A DNA stretch of 64,000 nucleotides from Kryptolebias marmoratus (taxonomy: Eukaryota > Chordata > Actinopteri > Cyprinodontiformes > Rivulidae). The notes beneath the pieces are model-generated. The model was not told the origin of the DNA. It made no database searches and saw only the letters and a program-made list of their open reading frames with translations. Position 1 is the stretch's first letter. Every line of letters starts with the position of its first letter. The position numbers were made by a program, and so were the translations under genes. Location of the stretch: assembly GCF_001649575.2 (NCBI RefSeq), contig NC_051452.1:5758327-5822326 (forward strand), given 5' to 3'. This document shows, in pieces, positions 32,968 to 44,822 of this stretch.

Positions 32968-33949
32968 TTTTTTAGTGGTTTAAGCTGATTTTAAAGAAAA
33001 GCTACTTTACATATAGTCTTTTGCCCTGTTCTGGTGTTTCTTTTTTCAAAATAAAAGGTTTTTTTGAACATTTTATTAGTTAGGAACAACATGTTTTCTT
33101 AAATGGTTAATGATGCATTTAAATAAATCAATTTTTTTTGCAAAATCTTCACTCATTAAACCTTCTTTATCTCCAACCACCAGCCTATGATGAGAGGAAA
33201 TAAGCTCACAGCAATCCACTATTACCTGCCTCAGTCTCCGGGTGGAGGGGGGGTCAGGGAGGGGGTGAGGACAAGGACAGGCGTGTTTTTGTGTTGGAAA
33301 TCAACATGACCCTTGTGGGTGAAGAAAACGAGACGAGAAGAGGCACCTGAGTGAGAGTAAAAGGGAAGGGCTCTCGACGGCGACGATACCTTCGCCCGAA
33401 CAAAAAGAGACAAAAGGAGTTATCTCAGGGAGGCTGGGGGGGCGGGGGTGGGGGTCTCTCTGTAAAGGCAGAAGTGCCATTCACTGCCACTTAAACCCGC
33501 ACTCTCTGCGCAGACTAAAAATAGCAAAAGTGTTATCCTCGTGACACTCAGAAGTTGAAAAATTAAGAAAATAAAAGCCTTTCGCTGTACATGAGCGGCC
33601 TCTCCTATATTTTTGTTTTTAAGAGCACGAGGCGGGTGTTTGAGCCGCAGCCAGGAGCATGGCGTGCCTGCAGATAGAGGAAATAACAATCAGAGTTCAA
33701 CAGGTAAAGGTTCAGCCCCAGAAAAACGGCGTCTCCCCGCTGATTAGTTTAATCTCGTTCTCAGGGACGTTTGTTGCATCTCTTGGCGCCCGACGGCTTC
33801 ACACAGGTCACTTGTTTTGATACGTCTTTGTAATCTCTTTTTTCTTAAAGCAACAGTGCAAAACTGCTTTAAAGAAAGTAAATATATTCAGTTTTGCATG
33901 TGCGGGAAATTATTCAGAGGGAGAGGGAGGGGTGAGAATAGGGGTCTGC

Positions 33950-34260
33950 TTTGTAAAAATGTCCGCTGAAATCTTCCAATAAGGGATTATGACACAGATC
34001 ATAAATATACTCAACCTTATAAATATTTGAGCTTGGCTACTCCCCTTGCCTAATGTGCTGTACAGGGCCCTAATTAAGCCGGTATCTGATAGATGCCACT
34101 GCATAATGATGTGCGGGTGTCTGGGGGTGGGGGCGGCTGGGGACAAAAGTATCATCCGAAGCGCTCGCTTTGTAATAATGATAGCAATGTTAATGACGGC
34201 GCCGCTACTTCAATTAAAAGTACTTAGCTACACTGACGGCTGACCCCGGCTGAGCCTGGG
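33950..34260. promoter_or_regulatory. Candidate conserved noncoding element near 34.1 kb
   Basis: Dense motif content in repeat-free sequence: TAATTA at 34071..34076 within GGGCCCTAATTAAGCCGG, AATAATGATAGCAATGTTAATGA near 34175..34197, GCGCCGCTACTTCAATTAAAA at 34199..34219. Retained CpGs and several TAAT half sites. Among the most enhancer-like blocks in the window by eye; conservation not tested. Confidence 0.42.
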
Positions 34261-34505
34261 AGAGTGGAGAGGTAAGCCGTCCTCCTCCGCCGCCGCAGAA
34301 TTCGGCCTTTTATCACGGCTTTTTGGGCTATTGTTGAGTCTAATTTTGTTAAACCAAGTGAGAACATCGGGCTCGTTTCTAATAGACGTCAAGAGCAGTT
34401 GGATAAAAGGCCACTGAGCCTGATTTTAATGTTAACACACCTGCCCAGTGCTGACAAGTGAAAGTGGACGGTGATGGATAATGATTTTTTTTGCCTGTGC
34501 CTCCT

Positions 34506-34714
34506 ACTAAAATCACTGGAAAAATTTTAATGAAACTCAAAAAGAGGTCATTGGACTGTCAAACTTTTAGTGTTAAACCCATTCGAGATGTTTGTCACAG
34601 CCAACTGACCTTAAAAAACTCAAACTCAGTCTTTATTACAGATATTTACCTCAGATTTGGTCTTTAAGTATCTGAGAGTCGGTCAGTCGGTGATATGCAT
34701 TCCTTTCAGGTATA
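34506..34714 (+). mobile_element. Dispersed ~350-bp repeat, degraded plus copy
   Basis: ATTTTAATGAAACTCAAAAAG, a degraded GAGATGTTTGTCACAGCC block and GGTGATATGCATTCCTTTCA. The 5' motif and the terminal hairpin are partly lost. Confidence 0.7.
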
Positions 34715-35125
34715 AGTGTAAGCTTGCATTAAAACACTATCCTGCAAAAAAAATATGGATTTACACAAAAACAGGGAGTTTCACACATAATCTCCCTACA
34801 AATACTATTCTAATTGAAAGAAAAAAACTATTTTAGGTGTCAAAATAGGCAGAAAAAGCTGTTTACCATTGAAATCACCAAAAATTAACAAGCTTTATCT
34901 CGAAGGAGAAGCAGGAATCTTAAGATGCTGGTTAAGTGTGAGATTCAGGCAACAAATAAACTAAAAACAAGTCAGTTTAAAATGTTAGGATAAAGATAAA
35001 CGTGTATAATATTCAAATAATAATGCTAAAACTCAAAATAATGGATGCATTTTAATCACAAAACAAGTCAAGTTTTTCTTTAAAATGACCTGGTTAGATG
35101 ACCGTTGGTTTTTTGTTTCTGCCCC

Positions 35126-35154
35126 TGTGTGTGTGTGTGTGTGTGTGTGTGTGC
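35126..35154 (+). repeat. (TG)n microsatellite
   Basis: About 14 TG units. Confidence 0.95.
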
Positions 35155-36059
35155 TTCACACACCTGTCTGCATGAGTCAGACCAGGCACTGATCTACTAG
35201 TCTCACTTCCCTTCCTCGATTACAGAAACCCACCTCCCCCTTGCCGTTATCACCACTAAAGAGCCAGCGTTACTGCTCTATTTGTAAATTTCCTGCTAAA
35301 TTTTGCAACAGCGAATGCAGCAGAGCCTTTTCTGCTGATGAGGTCCGTTTGCCTCGCGCAGGACTTGCTTTGCCAAGCAGTATTTGAGCTGTGATTCACT
35401 CTGTAACATCCAGGTCTCTGTTTAAACCTGGCTGACACAGGGAGAAAACGTCTCACTCTTAAACTAATGTTCCACCAGTAAATTATTCTAATAAAAGAGC
35501 GATAAAAGGTTATGAGACAATATACATTGCCATTTTTAAACTTTTACGGCACGTGGTGAAAGCTCAAAATAAAGAGAGGAAACCTGGCCTCGTTGAGTTT
35601 CTTATAATAAAAAAAAAAAATGCAGAAAAGCTGCATGATTTGATTTTATTTTTTACAACTCTCCAGAGAGAAATCCATTCGGGACTGAACCAATTCTTCT
35701 GAGCTTCCCTTAATTTAACGAGGCGACTTTTAACCTCGTGAAGACCCGAGACTGACTTCAAGTTCGAAAAGCCAGCACATTGTCTGGTGAACTTCTGCTG
35801 CCTCAGCTCCACTTCTTTATGTGGGGGGAGTGGACCTAAAACTTCATTTTGCCGTTTGATTCATGTGCTAACCAGATGATCAATGCAGATTAATTATGTA
35901 ATAGACATTTTGGCGGCACGCCACTTGCAGCAGAGGTTAAAAAAGAAGTTCTTGGCTTGAATCGAAAGCAATGTGGGCTGCAGACTTGCTCAGGTACTCA
36001 GGACTTATTCAATTACTGCACTACAAAGCTGCACAGAAAGCATAATATCTCCAACATTT

Positions 36060-36083
36060 ACACACACACACACACACACACAC
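36060..36083 (+). repeat. (CA)n microsatellite
   Basis: About 12 CA units. Confidence 0.95.
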
Positions 36084-36779
36084 TCCCCCCGACTCGTCTC
36101 CTCTGACAAGCTCTTATTACTGAGCAAACATGCCTGCCAAGTAGCCATGAAGCAGAAACTAATAAGCACATTATTGTATTTACCTTAGATAAGGTGAGAC
36201 GCCCGAGGTGATAAGAGACAGATAACTTCGTGTTTGGACAGCGGATGAATACACACAGAGGGTCTTTTAGTGTTTGGCAGCAGGCTGGATGAGGAATGTG
36301 ATACAAAAGAATCAAAGAGAGACAATTTAAGCTGCAGATCAGAGATGCTCCGTTCCCGGAGCAGGAAGTGACCGAGCGAAAGGTCATAAGTGAGTCCCTT
36401 CACGTCAGCTCGCAGTGAAAGCGAAGAGGGCCCCTCAAATTTATCACCCATTGAACACAGTTCATGGCCGGCCCCTACAGATGGCCACCTCAACGCTCTG
36501 AATGCGAGCAGAGAAGAAGAACAAAGCCGCTATCAATCCCGGAGCTTCCCGATTTGTGGAAGGGTTTTTTTTTCTTTTGTCCCCCGGTGGCACCCATAGT
36601 GTGCCAGATGTGCGTCCCCCTGATCCTCAACTCCCCATCCTCCGCCTGCGTGTGACCTGAGACAGGCCCCGGGCAGATTTCTGGGTAATTTCTCGCTCAC
36701 ATCCCACACCGTCGATCGCGGCGCCTTTTTGAGGTGAGGGAAAGTGACAGCACCGACTCTCCGGGGCAGAGCTTCCCAG

Positions 36780-37720
36780 TTGAGTGGATCAGTGGACTGA
36801 AAATCGCTTATGAATAGTCATTAGGCCTTCATTACAAAGCCCCCTCGCTACCCACTTCTTCCTGTGCAACCAAATGCCTCTTGTCATCCTCACAAGGTGT
36901 ATCATTTAATTGCCAATTGATTTTTCTCCCCCTCCTCCCTCTATATGACAACATGTCACATAGCAAAATGCAGCCTCGACCAGCCCTAGGCGGCCACATA
37001 TTCCTGGCATCCTGAACCGCCCCTGAATATTCTTCAAAAAGAGACAGGATGCTTCAACCCAACGGGAGCTTAAGCACTTCACACAATAATTAAACTCAAT
37101 GCATGTGAAGACAGAAAAAAAAACATTCTGTGTGAGACAACCGGCAATTGTTTCTTTGTGACCCATTTTCTAATTCAGAGGCTTCAAAGCTCCAAGGGCG
37201 AACGCTCCTTTCAACGTACATGGTAAACAGTCATGGTGGCTTTTTAAAAAATCTGTAAATGTTCCTGTTCTGCTGACAGTGCCATTAACTGAAGTGAAAC
37301 ACCTATTTTGTCTAAAAGTAAATTCGGGACAATCGTCCGTGTAATGGCACCTAAACCGCTTGGGTTGTACGTCAGGTGCACTTCGCCTCGGGTTCAGTTG
37401 CATGGAGGACTGTGGACATCGCCGAGAAGAAAGTGTCGCCTGTATTTTACAGAGCAATTTCATCCCGCCTGCACGCATGGAGGATTGGGCTTCGTCTTGC
37501 CTTCAAATGTGGCAAATCAGCACAGTCGCCCCCTTTGACACGAAATGCGGCGCGATTATCGAGTTGGTGCAGCCTTAATAAGCTGAATAATGAGGGAATT
37601 TCAGAAATGCCCAAGCACCATTATACCCCAACAATAAGAGCTAGGAGTGAGTAAACCAGTGTGGGGCAGAAGGTAGGCGTCGGGGATATAATGAGGCTAC
37701 TGTGGAAGTAATGTAGTCTC
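36780..37720. promoter_or_regulatory. Longest candidate conserved noncoding block, 36.8-37.7 kb
   Basis: Almost 1 kb without microsatellites or recognised repeats. It has balanced composition, retained CpGs (for example GCGGCGCGATTATCGAG near 37546..37562), TAATTA at 37087..37092 and TAAT half sites. Several frames are open across 37308..37654, yet none matches a protein I know, and the even texture fits an old regulatory element better than an exon. Enhancer of zeb2 is the working guess. Confidence 0.4.
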
Positions 37721-37810
37721 TATTGTATACCCATGTAAATGCCCATTTCTTCACATGCGCAGCAATAAGCCAGTCAGATATCTGGAAGAATGGCACACAC
37801 TGTGGCGCTC

Positions 37811-37829
37811 TTTTTTTTTTTTTTTTTTT
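37811..37829 (+). repeat. Poly-T run
   Basis: About 19 consecutive T, separating the 36.8-37.7 kb block from complex sequence at 37.85-38.1 kb. Confidence 0.9.
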
Positions 37830-38249
37830 CTACTTCACCCCTCTCCCTGTCTTCCTTCTCTCTTGTTATTTGTCTCTCGTCTCAGTGGCAGCCGGTGACA
37901 GTGGCTGGCAGCCGCCTGGCTTCTTGAAGGCAAACATTACAGCGAAAGATGAGCTGCAGGTGTGCCAGACTTGTAAACATGCGCTAATTACACATTTTTC
38001 CAGCAGATGACAATGAGGTCACTGAAATAATTGTTGTTTTTTTTTTCTGTTTTCCTGCCCCGACTGCACACAGTAATCTAAGTGAGTCGCTCTGCTGCTG
38101 TTAATGCGAAAGAAAGAAAATTAAAACAGAACATGTTTTACCTGCCATTTTAAAATATCTCAAATAAAGCAAGAGGGCAAACTATTTCTGCATGATTATG
38201 ATCACCGTTATTTATATTGGCTGTTCATTTGATACCATTCATCCTAATT

Positions 38250-38640
38250 TTTTGAAATATGAGTCACCGGGACAGTAAATCATGTCAGGTACCTCACAAA
38301 TCATCCCCTCGGCCGGCTACGTTGATTCAGCTGGAAGATGGCGGGGGAGGTCTGGTGCAAGAAAACAATCTCCCCCATGTATTGTCAGAAGGGAGAGGGG
38401 GCTACACGGTGAATAGGCACATACATCAAAAGACCTGCCAAACAATTGTCTGTTTTTTTATTAATAAGCTTCGAATATCGCTGCCGGACAAGGCCAGGAA
38501 AAGTGCCGGGTTTGCACTTTTTTTTCTTTCCTGCAGCACAATACAGGTGCGCGATTTAACAGCCCTGCACTTTGTTGGGATGTGTTTTCCCGTGGCATAA
38601 AGAGGCTTGTAAAGCACCCTAATCTGTCAGGCTTGGCTCT
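38250..38640. promoter_or_regulatory. Possible regulatory block near 38.4 kb
   Basis: Repeat-free, CpG-retaining sequence (CTCGGCCGGCTACGTTGATT at 38310..38329) with an open frame that has no recognisable protein features. May be an extension of the 36.8-37.7 kb block. Confidence 0.28.
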
Positions 38641-39127
38641 AAAGAGACAGGAGATAGGCCTCCGCCAGGACGCCCGTTCCTTTTCAAGCCGAGGTCACAA
38701 AAATCCAGGTGGATCGCCAGCACGAGCCAAGTCCGTGCTTTTATTCCCCTAACGCAGTTAAACCCATGAATACAGATCTCCCTGAGCCCTCCGAGGCTTG
38801 GCAAACCTCCAGGGGGAAGCTGAAGTGAGCAATCTCCATCTCTGCAAGTCTGCTCTGCCTAACATTTACTACTAAAAACATCTTTCTTTAAAAGCTGAAC
38901 AAATCTGCCAGCGAAGGAAAAGCAGCTTCCACCTGTTTATAAACTTCCCTAAAACTTATTTTGAATGAATGTCTGCTTGTAACGTGGACCTCCTAACCTT
39001 TACAGAGAAAAAAACAATCTTTTTATGTACTTTGCCTAATTATCTTTTTACTTATTTCTACTTGTGAAGGCAGCTATTGAGACAGTAATGAGTCCAAAAC
39101 AAATTTCCCCAAAGGAAAAATATATAT

Positions 39128-39205
39128 TGCATCGTATCAAACTGCATCGTTTCGTATTGTGTTGTATCAAATTGTTCTTATTGTTTTGTATCATCTCTTT
39201 TTGTG
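39128..39205 (+). repeat. Degenerate ATCGTATTGTATC-type short tandem repeat
   Basis: TGCATCGTATCAAACTGCAT and then variants of TTGTATCA/TCGTATTG over about 75 bp. It resembles (TATTGTATCG)n satellites of fish genomes. Confidence 0.5.
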
Positions 39206-39459
39206 TATCGTTCTGGAATACAAAAATACACCATATACTAAAACTTTGGATTTTAAAGAGACTATTTTAGGTTTATATACAAAAGGTGGTCATTATATTT
39301 CAAGGCCAGGCTTATTTGTACAGCTTTGAATAAGTTTTATAAGTTTTTTTGCTCAGAAATAGTTTCTTTCTTGACGTACTGTGGCCAAAAATGCCTCATT
39401 TTACATTTTGCTCCTTTAAGGGCTCAGTTTGCTCTGATTAAAAGTGGTTCATCTTTATC

Positions 39460-39672
39460 CTGTTAGCAAAATATGTCATCTCCAGAGAAGAGATTTTTAT
39501 GAAACGTTCAGAAAGTCGTCTTCAGATTAACTTCTGAAGCTAACCTAATTAGCAAACACAAAAATATTGATATAACTCCATAATTTCTCAACACAAGATG
39601 ATCTTAGTTTAAAAGTCTGGCATGAAAGGCAGCGGGTGATATGCATTCTTTCAAGTAATGCTAAGTCTTTAA
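39460..39672 (+). mobile_element. Dispersed ~350-bp repeat, plus copy with central deletion
   Basis: TGTTAGCAAAATATGTCATC, then TTAGCAAACACAAAAATATT, then CACAAGATGATCTTAGTTTA and GGGTGATATGCATTCTTTCA with hairpin-like terminus. The GATGGCTGCCAC region is missing. Confidence 0.75.
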
Positions 39673-40019
39673 AATGTTTGTTATTAGGCAGAGATTATAC
39701 AGATATGTTTCACTGTGATCTCATTAAATTAAAGATGAAACGTCTGGACTACATATGGGTCGTCTGAGGCTGTTTAGGCTCCAAGTGTAACTTTGAAGAC
39801 CGTTTTCATGTGAGAACAAATGTAACACACAAAAAGGTAACGAAAACACTATAAACACAGGACTAAAATACAAGTAAGAAAGAAAGAAATTCTTGAAATC
39901 TTGGCGTTACACTTAAGATCAGCGTTCCCAGAAACAAACACTGAACTGCTGCACTTTGTTTAAGCATCTTTTTTCCAGTCTTCGGGGGGAGGAGGGAGGA
40001 GCAAAGGGGGAGGAGGGGG

Positions 40020-40430
40020 TAATCCTTTGCCGTACTTTTTACAAGCTGTTAATATTGATTGCCGCCGTGGATGAGAGAGGGGCGGCTCAATCCCAATAAC
40101 AGCATTCCATTATATGGCAGACGACAGCCGTGCCGAGTGTGCATCTTCCATGCAGCCACGCATTTAGAGTATTATCAAATTGATAGTGACTCAAATTGAT
40201 TTGGATAATGAAGGTCGCTGCACCTTGAAATATAATGGCCACTTATTGTAATTACCGTCACAATTATCAAGGTCACCGCATCAAAAACAAAAGGAGTTGA
40301 CATTGTGACCAGTGCAATGGAGTCTGATGAGCCATTATTTGTTATTCTGATCACAGAGGGGTAATACTGTTATACTTTATGGTGGAAGATCGAGATAAAG
40401 GGTCAGCTAATCCGTACCTGATTTGATGGA
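40020..40430. promoter_or_regulatory. Candidate conserved noncoding element near 40.2 kb
   Basis: Motif-rich block: TAATTA at 40249..40254 (TTGTAATTACCGTC), ATCAAATTGATAGTGAC followed by CAAATTGATTTGGATAATG near 40176..40210 (repeated ATTGAT), CACAATTATCAAGG near 40259, and TGACATTGTGACCAGTGC near 40298. No repeats. This combination of closely packed TAAT/ATTG sites is the clearest enhancer-like signature I see. Conservation not tested. Confidence 0.45.
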
Positions 40431-40999
40431 GGTCTCTAATTCTCAACATCAGATGCTGCAAATAAACAGAAATCAAATCCTTGCTTTTCATTCAGGTAAA
40501 AAGAAGAAAAAAGACTCCTCCCCTTCACCCTCGTTTTTTTCCTCCTCACTGCCTCGGATGCCCATCAACATGTCAGAAAAAACGGGGATGACATCCGAGC
40601 AAACTGTCATGCTCCACACCTCAGCTGGGGCACTAGAGGGCAAAAATTCATAAAAAAAAAATAAAAATGAAAACATAACTCTCTGATGCAAACTGACCTG
40701 ACTCATAACGGCATTTAAAGGAAACAGTAGGGATGTTGGCCCGCTATCTCTAAAAAATCAAACAATGTTGAAGTGTGTTTCCTTTCACACAGTTGAGCCC
40801 GCAATAAACCCTTGGCCTTTGTTTCGACTACACTGAGCAGAAGGATGACCTCAGCTTTGAAACAATAAAGTGCCTGTAATAGTCTCTCCAGAGGCCTGCT
40901 GCCTCAACTTTGTTTCTCCTGAAAGTGTGAGAAGAGAGCATTAAAACAAAAAAGAAGCTAACTTTAACCAACTGCGCAATTTTAAGGCATTAAAGTTGC

Positions 41000-42360
41000 A
41001 ATCTAAGGAGAGAAAAGGGGTGTCCTAAGATGCTTTGCAAGTTAGAAGAGGTCCAAAAAGTGAACAGAAAAGGCACAAAGGTGGACAAACAGCCAATGAA
41101 AGTGTGCAAGTGTGTGTTAATAGCAGTAGTAACAGTGGTGGTGGAGGGTACTAAGGGGGCGGAGGCATGGCAAACTGCTAAGAGGATCAAATATCGAAGC
41201 ACAACAAAAGCTGTGTCACAGGGGCGTTTGAGTCACAAGTCTCCCTTCGACAACCCCTCCTCCGCCACCCCGTACCTCTAACCTCCTGTTACCACGACAG
41301 CGCTCTGCCACAAAGACGGCCCCTGATATGACAAAGAACAAAACGGCAGACAGATGTAGGTATTGTCATGCAGAATGTTCCCTCCCTCCTCCTTCCCGTT
41401 CCCTCCGTCCCTCCTCCTCCTCCTTGTGCGCCCTCAGAAGGAAAAGAAAAACCCAACAACCTGCACTTTTGCCTCAGACACCTCTAAAAAAGAGCAGCCG
41501 AGTCGCTGCCCCATGGTTACCGCCGCTGACGGACAACGAGCAGGCCAAAACCCTCTGGTTACGGCTTTGAGTGACACGGAGGTGAAGCCAGTTTCGAAAC
41601 AGCCCTAGACGCAGATTTTGGCTTTTTAGAGCCAAGCGATAATTTTAACGTCTCCAAAGGTGGTAGTTTGCGTTGATATTTTTGTGCATAAAATGTGGGC
41701 GCTCATAGTGCCAAAAAATCCAAAGATTCTGGTTTGTTTTATTCTAGTTGGGATAAAAAAGCCACAGCCTTACTTACTATCAGGGCTCTGGACTGGAAGC
41801 CAGACTAAAGAGGAGTTTGCAGCTTCTTGAGGCCAGCTGATGCATTGATCTAGTTTCAACATCAAACAGTTTTTATTTTTAGATTGTTGGCAAACTGAGT
41901 GAGACTGAAAGTCACGGTTTGCTTGTTTAACTGGTTTAGAAATAACTGAATTTGGTTTAAACTCATCAAAAGCGGTGGGGAAAAAAAGTTCTTGTCTGGG
42001 TGCTTTTTCCTTCAGGTGTCGGGTCATACATGTCGGGACTGACCCAGGTCCGAGGTGACCTCTCGATGAAGCCAGGGACGTATTATTACACCTGGGAGAC
42101 CTGTGGAGAAGCTGGCGTGGGGACCGAGTCTGATTGATTCAGACCAGATGGGCGTCCGGACACGTTAGCAGCGCAGTGACTGAAATAGCTGCACGCCGTC
42201 TCGCTGAATTCCTCGGGAACACATTGTGCATGCACTTCAAGGCAGAGATGGACAAGTTTCCTACATGGCGAACATTCACTGGTCTGTTGGAGCGGGAGTG
42301 CAGTCTGACATGTGAACAGTGATGGTTCTGCTCTCGACTGAACGTGTGCACCAAAATAAC
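41000..42360. other. Intron stretch without recognised features
   Basis: Includes a TCC-rich tract (41380..41430) and ordinary intron sequence. Open frames are Ser/Pro-rich and unlikely to be real. Confidence 0.5.
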
Positions 42361-43569
42361 AAATTACTTAACACCGTAGGAGTTGATATGACCAAAGAGG
42401 TACCTTAAATTAGCCGGGGATTTAGTCTAATTGGTGAAAGTTATCTGCTTCAACCTTCACTGTGCTAAATCCCCTGACCCCAGTCTAGACTGAATTCTTG
42501 ACGGTCCTGAGCTAATATCCCAGGATGGTGGAGGAGAGACAAATGCGGAGCGGCAGGCCAATCCAACAAGAGGCCCGTCCGTCTCTTGAGTTTTAATGCT
42601 GGGTGGCAGCGCGGGCCACTTTTTGAGGAAATCAATTACGGTTTAAAAAGGTGATTTCTGGCTGCAGAGCTTGGCTTTATTCCTGCGAGGGAAGGGCAGG
42701 CTGGAGGTGGGGCGAGGGGTAGGAGGCAAGGGTGGTCCCGTGGGGTTAAATAGAAAACACACACACTCACATACATAATCACACACCTCAATGGCACTAT
42801 TGTCATAAGAAAGTCACAAAACAGCAAATTATGCTGTGCTGTCTTGCCTGATTTAAAGGTTTATGTGGATGTTTTAGAATTTTTTAACTCTTGGAACCTT
42901 AAAACCTGTTGAAAGTACAAATCCACTCCCCCTTCTTCCTCCTCCATCTCATTTTCCTGCATCCTTGTTTCCTGGATGTGTTGGATCCATCTGTCTCCAG
43001 CAGATTTGGGGATTTTTGTTTAGAATAAAGGAAACGAGGTGCCTACACTCTGTTCTTTAAACAGAAAGTGGCTCCAGGAGACGGAACAAACTCATTCTGA
43101 AACCAAAGATAAGGTAAATCTACAATTCATTCCTCCTCTAATTCCTGATGAACTTTGTTTCACTTTCCCTTTACAGCCAGTAGCTGCTTCCCTCTCCAGT
43201 CTGTTCATTAAAACTCACATCTGATAGCACTCCATCATCCGCCACCAAAACCTTGAAACCTGTGAGAAACAGTGGGAAGGGTTTTAACTTCGTTCTGCAC
43301 CATTTAGCAGTGAGCTTGTTGGATTTCACTCAGTTACACCATGTATCAAAGGAAGGGAGTCTTTACACACACAAAGGTGCCTCTACACCTTAGCATTGAC
43401 TTTAATCTCTGCCCCGAGGCACCAGACAAACTATTCTTTCCCCAACGAGGCACCTTGCATAAGATGTCGAAATCAGCTTACGACATGATCTTTTAAGAAA
43501 GCTCGCTCTTGTGTGCAGGTTTACAAGGTGTGCACACTGCGCCGGAGCAGAGCGAATGCCATTGTGATC

Positions 43570-43970
43570 TGAAAAAGATGAGCATCCCTTTCACCTCCTG
43601 ATCACAAGCCCTCAGCACTCAGATACACATAAACAAAACCGGGGAGGGAGGCTTAATGCATAACTCTTATTTATGTCATTCAATTTAGCCCAGCTTGCCT
43701 GGCAATTCATTTTCATGATCAATTACAAAACCTTTAGGCATCTGTAATGCATTTGGTTTGACAGGGTGCATTCACAGCCGTACACTGTAAACCAACCCGA
43801 GCGCCTGTGTGAACAGGTTGGCTAATTTTCCCACTTTTCAGAGTGTATTTGTTTGGATTTCTCCCTCGGGAGTCAGCAGTTACCTACACCTTCCATGGTA
43901 ATAGCACGCTTCGTGTTGTGTTTCCATCCAGCACATCTGCAGATGAGGAACAGGTGGTAAAGAACCAAGG
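43570..43970. promoter_or_regulatory. Possible regulatory block near 43.8 kb
   Basis: Complex sequence: ATTCATTTTCATGATCAATT at 43706..43725, TGTAATGCATTTGGTTTGAC near 43743, GGTTGGCTAATTTTCCCAC near 43818. No repeats. Inferred enhancer-like only. Confidence 0.3.
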
Positions 43971-44689
43971 AACATGGTTTGATTTGACATAACAATAAAA
44001 ATACCCGTGAACTTTTTTGAGTTAAGCTAAACAATCAAATCTAGGCTAAAGTAGCTTCGACACTAGTTTGAGTCAAATAATTTAAAAGTTTGTCATCACA
44101 TCATATTCAAAATTTCCTTTTTTTTATTCTTAAGACTGGTTTAGACTTGTAGTTTGTCAAATAGCAAAGCTAAAAATGAGGGGGTTGCCATTGGAATATT
44201 TATTAGAATATTTTAATTGGTATATAACATATAAAGCAAAAGAAAACAACAACTTCTTCATTAAAAATAGCTTCGATAGCTGATGTTTCGCTACTTATTT
44301 TAGTTTCTTTTTTGCTTTTGTTTGATTGGGCTCTTGTAAATCCAAAGAAGAAATTAGTCAAATACTGAGTCACACTCATGAGATACAACAACAGAGTCAT
44401 TGGTTAATCAATTTAATCGTTCAAATCAGCATTTCTGGTTCATTTTTATTGAGCTGACTGGTCTAAAAAGCTCGGTTTTGGTGACATTGGTGAAAATTGG
44501 GACAAACTAACGATAAATTTGTGGCAATTAGATGTTACAAGTTAAACTACGTCAAGAAAAATGTTCGTATGAAGAGCATCTCAGAGAGCTGCAGCATCTC
44601 AGTGGAAGAGGCATAAAAGAAACAAAGCGTCTGAAAAAAACTCAAGTTTGTCCTCTGCCGTTTCTCTATTCTCTCCTCACACCTCCCTC

Positions 44690-44822
44690 AAACAGGTTCG
44701 ATTTTATGAATCACTGCGTGCTCCTCAAGGGAATGCATTGTGCATTCCTACAGCCGTGGCCTCTGCTCATATACAGGGATAATTCATTTCAATATTTATC
44801 TCCATGAATATTTTCTTCTTCT
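44690..44822. promoter_or_regulatory. Possible short regulatory block near 44.75 kb
   Basis: Dense complex sequence with GAATGCATTGTGCATTCCTA (palindrome-like GAATGCA..TGCATTC) at 44731..44750 and AATTCATTTCAATATTTATC near 44781..44800. Lies between a G-rich tract and ordinary intron. Confidence 0.25.
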
